Shown here in pieces: positions 60,514 to 64,000 of a stretch of 64,000 nt of DNA (positions within the stretch are counted from its first letter, which is position 1; each line of letters starts with the position of its first letter). The position numbers were made by a program, and so were the translations under genes. The notes beneath the pieces are model-generated. The model was not told where the DNA came from, ran no database searches, and saw only the letters and a list, made by a program, of their open reading frames with translations. Where the stretch lies: the NCBI RefSeq assembly GCF_003594875.1, contig NZ_QZEY01000010.1, positions 1 through 64,000 on the forward strand, read 5' to 3'. This stretch comes from Bailinhaonella thermotolerans. Its GTDB lineage: Bacteria; Actinomycetota; Actinomycetes; Streptosporangiales; Streptosporangiaceae.

Positions 60514-61974
60514 TCAGGCGAGGGTGGGGACGGAGGTGGGGGCGGGGTCGGGGCGGAGGGACGGGAGGACGGGGTTCACCGGGCGGCCGGGGGCGAGATC
60601 GCCGTCCTGGACGAAGCCCTCGGGGCGACCGGCGAGTTCGGCGATCAGCCGGTCGCGCCAGGTCCTGGCGCGGTCGGGGGACTTCGCGGCGAGGTTGCGC
60701 AGCTCGCCGGGGTCGGTGCGGAGGTCGAAGAGGTGTTCCTTCCCGGTGCCGGACATCCAGACGTACTTCTCCTCGCCGTCGGTCAGCCACTGCAGGGACT
60801 GCCCGAGGAGGACGTGCTCGCCGTGGAGGTAGGGGCGCAGGCGGGTCTCGGGGTCGCGGGCGGCGGGCAGGGCGCTGCGGCCGTCGATGCCCTCCGGGGC
60901 GTCCAGGCCGGCGGCGTCGAGCAGGGTGGGCATGACGTCGCGGAGTTCGACCACCGCGTCACTGACCACGCCCGAAGGGACGCCGGGACCCGCGAGGAGG
61001 AACGGGACCCGGGCCGAGCCCTCGTACGGGTAGCCCTTGCGCCAGAGGCCGTGCTCGCCGAGCATCTCGCCGTGGTCGGAGACGAACGCGACCACGGTGT
61101 CGTCGCCGTGGCCGAACTCCGCCAGCGCCTCCAGGAAGCGGTTCACCTGGAGGTCGATGTGCGCCATGTGGCCGTAGTAGCCGGCCCGCGCGCGGTGCCA
61201 GGTGGCCGGGTCCACGCGGGCGGCGTACGCGTCGTGCCGCCAGTCCTCCCGCCACGGCTCGTAGTCGCCCGCCCAGTCGCCGATCGGCGGCTCGCCCGGC
61301 GGAGCCGCCAGGTACTGGTCGAACGCCCAGGCCGGCGGGTCGTACGGCGGATGCGGCCGGTGGTACGACAGGAACAGGAAGAACGGCGCGGTCGGGTCGC
61401 GCCGGTAGAGGAAGTCGATCGCGCGGCTCGTCGCCCACGAGGTGGGGTGCAGCGACTCCGCCTTGTCCCAGGGCCGGGCGACGTAGGAGTTGCAGTTCAG
61501 CCCGTGGTCCACGTAGTCGGCGTACGGCACGCCGCGCTCGGACAGCCAGGTCAGGTAGTCGTCGTACTCCCGGGGGTCCCGCGACCGGCGGCGCGCGAAG
61601 TGCAGGTATCCGTCGTGCAGCTCGATGTCGTCGAACCCGAGCCGCGCCCGCTCCGGGTAGACGTGCATCTTGCCGACGCATTTCGTCTGGTATCCGGCGT
61701 CCCGGAAGCTCCCCGCGAGGGTGGTCGGGTACTCCCACGGCACCCCGTCCTCGTACCCGACCCGCCCGTGGCCCGTCTGGGAGAGCCCCGTGTGCAGGGC
61801 CGCCCGGGCCGGGACGCAGGTGGGCGTGGCCGAGTACGCCCGGGAGAACCGCGTCCCCGACGCCGCCAGCGCGTCCAGGTGCGGCGTCCGCACCACCGGG
61901 TGCCCCTCCGCCGACAGGCAGTCCCCCCGCCACTGATCCACACAGATGAGCACCACGTTCGCCGGTTGACTCAC
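60514..61974 (-). CDS. Sulfatase (formylglycine-dependent)
   Basis: A 486-residue sulfatase. N-terminal NVVLICVDQWRGDCL holds the metal Asp. The modified Cys is Cys53 in TCVPARAALHTGLS (CxPxR). Later come FLFLSYHRPHPPYDPP and the second metal site FVSDHGEMLGEHGLWRKGYP. It hydrolyses a sulfate ester, of unknown substrate. No signal peptide, so cytoplasmic. GTG at 61974 has GGGGAG five bases upstream and begins VSQPANVVLICV; a longer reading adds unrelated residues. Its activator FGE lies 177 bases downstream on the same strand. Confidence 0.9.
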   Translation of the reverse strand: MSQPANVVLICVDQWRGDCLSAEGHPVVRTPHLDALAASGTRFSRAYSATPTCVPARAALHTGLSQTGHGRVGYEDGVPWEYPTTLAGSFRDAGYQTKCVGKMHVYPERARLGFDDIELHDGYLHFARRRSRDPREYDDYLTWLSERGVPYADYVDHGLNCNSYVARPWDKAESLHPTSWATSRAIDFLYRRDPTAPFFLFLSYHRPHPPYDPPAWAFDQYLAAPPGEPPIGDWAGDYEPWREDWRHDAYAARVDPATWHRARAGYYGHMAHIDLQVNRFLEALAEFGHGDDTVVAFVSDHGEMLGEHGLWRKGYPYEGSARVPFLLAGPGVPSGVVSDAVVELRDVMPTLLDAAGLDAPEGIDGRSALPAARDPETRLRPYLHGEHVLLGQSLQWLTDGEEKYVWMSGTGKEHLFDLRTDPGELRNLAAKSPDRARTWRDRLIAELAGRPEGFVQDGDLAPGRPVNPVLPSLRPDPAPTSVPTLA

Positions 61975-62355
61975 CAGATCTCCCCTCAACCCACTCAATC
62001 CCGTCATAACGCTCATTCGGGCGATCTCACCCGCCCCCCGCATCCCACCGGAACTCCCGCCCCGCCGTCCACACCCCCCACGCGCCCGGCCACCAGGACC
62101 GGGGAGCCGGATGCGGGCGCGCGGTTTATTCGGTTGCGGATGGCAGCGGAGTACCGGAGCATGGGGTGCATGTTCCGGCACGCGATCTTCCTCACGCCCG
62201 CCAGCGCGGGCGCGATGGCGCGTGCCTCGGTTCTCTCCGGCTCCTTCGACGGCGCGGAGCGCTGACCCCTTCCCGGGCGTCCTGGTGACCCGGCGGGGAG
62301 GGGTTGTCCTCGCGCTCGGGTCACCGCTTTGGAAACCACACCGAAGGACCGGAAC
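61975..62355. other. Intergenic region between sulfatase and tuf paralogue
   Basis: About 380 bases. The AT-richer stretch near 62125-62140 and the ribosome site GAAGGA near 62342 suggest promoter and leader for the EF-Tu gene. A possible 41-codon reading frame begins at about 62141 (MAAEYRSMGCMFRHAIFLTP) but has no supporting features. Confidence 0.45.
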
Positions 62356-63528
62356 ATGGCCAAGCAGGCCTACACGCGGACGAAGCCGCATCTGAACATC
62401 GGCACGATGGGGCACGTCGACCACGGCAAGACCACGCTCACCGCGGCGATCACGAAGGTGCTCAGCGAGCGGGGCGGGGCGAAGTACGTCCCGTTCGACC
62501 GGATCGACCGCGCGCCGGAGGAGACCGCGCGGGGCATCACGATCAACATCTCGCACGTGGAGTACGAGACGGCGAGCCGCCACTACGCCCACGTGGACAT
62601 GCCGGGCCACGCCGACTACGTGAAGAACATGATCACGGGGGCGGCGCAGCTCGACGGGGCTATCCTCGTCGTGTCCGCGCAGGACGGGATCATGCCGCAG
62701 ACGCGGGAGCACGTGCTGCTCGCGCGCCGGGTCGGGGTCGAGCACGTCGTCGTCGCGCTCAACAAGGCCGACGGCGCGGACCCCGAGCTGGCCGACCTGG
62801 TCGAGCTGGAGCTGCGGGAGCTGCTCGACGAGCACGGGTACGGCGACAGCCCGATCGTGCGCGTGTCCGGGCTGCGGGCGCTGGAGGGCGACCCGGCGTG
62901 GACCGAGGCGATCGAGTCGCTGCTCCGGGCCGTGGACGACCACATCCCGGTCCCGGTCCGCTACCTCGACGCCCCGTTCCTGCTGCCGGTGGAGAACTCC
63001 CTCACCGTCACCGGCCGAGGCACGGTGGTGACGGGCGTGATCGAGCGCGGCACGATCGCGGTCGGCGACCGCGTCGAGGCCGTGGGCCTGGGCGAGGGGT
63101 TCACCGCCGTGGTGACGGGCGTCGAGACGTTCGGCAAGACCATGGAGCGCGGCCAGGCCGGCGACAACGCCGCCCTGCTCCTGCGGGGGATCCGGCGCGA
63201 GCAGGTACGGCGGGGCATGGTCCTCGCCGCCCCGGGCACGCTCTCGGCGCACCGGCGCTTCACCGCCCGCCTCTACCTCCTCACGGAGTCGGAGGGCGGC
63301 CGGCACCGGCCGATCACGTCGGGCTACCGGCCCCAGCTCTACCTGCGGACCGCCGACGTCCCCGGCACGCTCACCCTCCGCGACACCGACCTCGCCCTCC
63401 CCGGCGACACGGTCGTCGCGGACATCGAGCTCGCCAAGCCCACCGCCGTCGACCACGACCTCGGCTTCGCCCTCCGCGAGGGCGGCCGCACGGTCGCCGC
63501 CGGCGTCATCCAGGAACTCCACACCTGA
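62356..63528 (+). CDS. Divergent EF-Tu paralogue
   Basis: A 390-residue elongation factor Tu. GTP-binding motifs are GHVDHGKT (19-26), RGITIN in switch I, DMPGHADY (usually DCPGHADY) and NKAD. Domains 2 and 3 follow ([20 protein letters not shown], then the C-terminal [15 protein letters not shown]). The ending and parts of the elfamycin-contact regions ([15 protein letters not shown]) depart from housekeeping EF-Tu. It stands alone, not with rpsL-rpsG-fusA, so it is a second, tuf3-like copy. GAAGGA precedes the ATG at 62356. Confidence 0.9.
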   Translation: MAKQAYTRTKPHLNIGTMGHVDHGKTTLTAAITKVLSERGGAKYVPFDRIDRAPEETARGITINISHVEYETASRHYAHVDMPGHADYVKNMITGAAQLDGAILVVSAQDGIMPQTREHVLLARRVGVEHVVVALNKADGADPELADLVELELRELLDEHGYGDSPIVRVSGLRALEGDPAWTEAIESLLRAVDDHIPVPVRYLDAPFLLPVENSLTVTGRGTVVTGVIERGTIAVGDRVEAVGLGEGFTAVVTGVETFGKTMERGQAGDNAALLLRGIRREQVRRGMVLAAPGTLSAHRRFTARLYLLTESEGGRHRPITSGYRPQLYLRTADVPGTLTLRDTDLALPGDTVVADIELAKPTAVDHDLGFALREGGRTVAAGVIQELHT

Positions 63529-63533
63529 CCCCG

Positions 63534-63562
63534 GGAGCCCCGGCCACCCCGGCCGGGGCTCC
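63534..63562. terminator. Bidirectional terminator
   Basis: Perfect 12-bp stem (63534-63545 with 63551-63562) with a 5-base loop, between the EF-Tu gene and the convergent kinase gene. Confidence 0.8.
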
Positions 63563-63626
63563 TGCCCGTCGCACGCCCCGAGACGACCGGCCCCCTCTTC
63601 GCCCGGAGCGAGGGGCGGCACGGGGC

Positions 63627-64000
63627 TCAGGAGGCGGCGTGATCCGCGGGGAAGAAGAGGCCGGAGCGGGTGATGCCCGGGGGAAGGGAGCCGAGGCGGG
63701 CCGCGGCGGCGAGGGTGGCGGCGCCTTCCGTCGAGGGGGACCTCGGGGGGAGCAGGACCGCGTGGCCGGAGACGGCGGCGGCGAAGGACTCGCGGAGGAG
63801 CGGGATCGCGGGGATCAGGTTGCCCGCGGTGGAGATCCGGCGGGGGGCGTCCGGCGGGAGGGCGGCGAGGGCGGTCTCGGCCAGATGCGCGCCGGCTCGG
63901 GTGAGGATGTCGCGGGCGACCAGGTCGCCGGACTCGGCCGCGGTCACCACGTCGGGCACGAAGGACGCGAGCAGCCCGGCGCGGTCGGGGCGCGTGTAGA
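63627..64000 (-). CDS. BadF/BadG/BcrA-type ATPase (N-acetylglucosamine-kinase-like), C-terminal part
   Basis: Only the last 124 codons are inside the window; the start lies beyond base 64000. The segment YTRPDRAGLLASFVPDVVTA followed by AAESGDLVARDILTRAGAHL and a Gly-containing ATPase loop (ISTAGNLIPAIPLLRESFAA) matches the C-terminal half of BadF-type sugar kinases. Likely phosphorylates an amino sugar; the substrate is unproven. Confidence 0.78.
   Translation of the reverse strand, partial: YTRPDRAGLLASFVPDVVTAAESGDLVARDILTRAGAHLAETALAALPPDAPRRISTAGNLIPAIPLLRESFAAAVSGHAVLLPPRSPSTEGAATLAAAARLGSLPPGITRSGLFFPADHAAS

Noticed and set aside
62141-62265. 41-codon frame upstream of the EF-Tu gene as a leader peptide
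   Set aside because: No ribosome site, repeats or attenuator structure that would support it.
60514-63621. Very long minus-strand frame running from the sulfatase through the EF-Tu region
   Set aside because: Only the part up to 61974 is a protein family (sulfatase). The upstream portion is the antisense shadow of the EF-Tu gene, and the GTG with a ribosome site at 61974 fits the real start.

Overview
The window is high-GC DNA with GTG/TTG starts, strong GGAGG-type ribosome sites and tightly overlapping operons. It also carries a WhiB-like protein, a Prim-Pol/FtsK integrative element and an FxSxx-COOH locus. Together these point to an actinomycete, probably Streptosporangiales/Thermomonosporaceae; the exact genus is inference.

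1-15.86 kb: an actinomycete integrative and conjugative element (AICE), inserted at the 3' end of tRNA-Phe. Its right end has the standard order: FtsK-type transfer ATPase, small membrane/zinc-ribbon protein, Prim-Pol replicase, RepA-like helicase, excisionase, tyrosine integrase, tRNA. Upstream of the transfer gene is a WhiB-led operon of short proteins (zinc ribbons, a DUF4097 protein, DUF2637 and other membrane proteins). This operon diverges from a GntR-HTH/P-loop kinase fusion and a second kinase. Further left are a DUF6879/XRE regulatory block, an HD-domain phosphohydrolase and a small repeat protein. No copy of the tRNA 3' end was found on the left, so the element starts outside the window. 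Two clusters of the octamer TGTCCCTG, at both ends of the gene block, and a CGCGACC cluster after tra look like replication and transfer sites.

15.8-24.4 kb: tRNA-Glu, -Asp and -Phe genes, then chromosomal genes for a membrane metallophosphoesterase, a zincin-fold protein, an MFS transporter, a PspC protein, an acyl-CoA dehydrogenase (glutaryl type), a secreted NlpC/P60-like protein, a six-repeat beta-propeller protein and glutamine synthetase II.

24.6-42.6 kb: a DUF418 protein with a divergent TetR regulator, secreted S15-type hydrolase, wax-ester/diacylglycerol acyltransferase, Tat-exported PhoX-like protein, secreted guanyl-RNase with its barstar inhibitor, then an overlapping operon (ECF sigma, anti-sigma-like protein, two lipoproteins, HlyD-like adaptor, MacB-type ATPase, permease). 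VOC, aquaglyceroporin, CHRD/DUF3455 and membrane proteins follow.

42.6-50.4 kb: two NarL-type two-component systems flank an ABC-2 exporter and the wreck of an erythromycin-esterase gene. A repeat-rich low-complexity stretch follows.

50.4-59.1 kb: an FxSxx-COOH (triceptide-type) peptide-modification locus. It holds an nSTAND-TPR ATPase, a 64-residue precursor FxsA, the NB-ARC/TPR protein FxsT, and the radical-SAM/SPASM enzyme FxsB followed in the -1 frame by an HExxH domain. Two unusual points: the precursor ends in HDSSI rather than FxSxx, and FxsB and the HExxH domain meet at a perfect -1 slippery heptamer.

59.2-64 kb: a formylglycine-generating enzyme with a CxPxR sulfatase, a divergent EF-Tu paralogue and a partial BadF/BcrA-type kinase.
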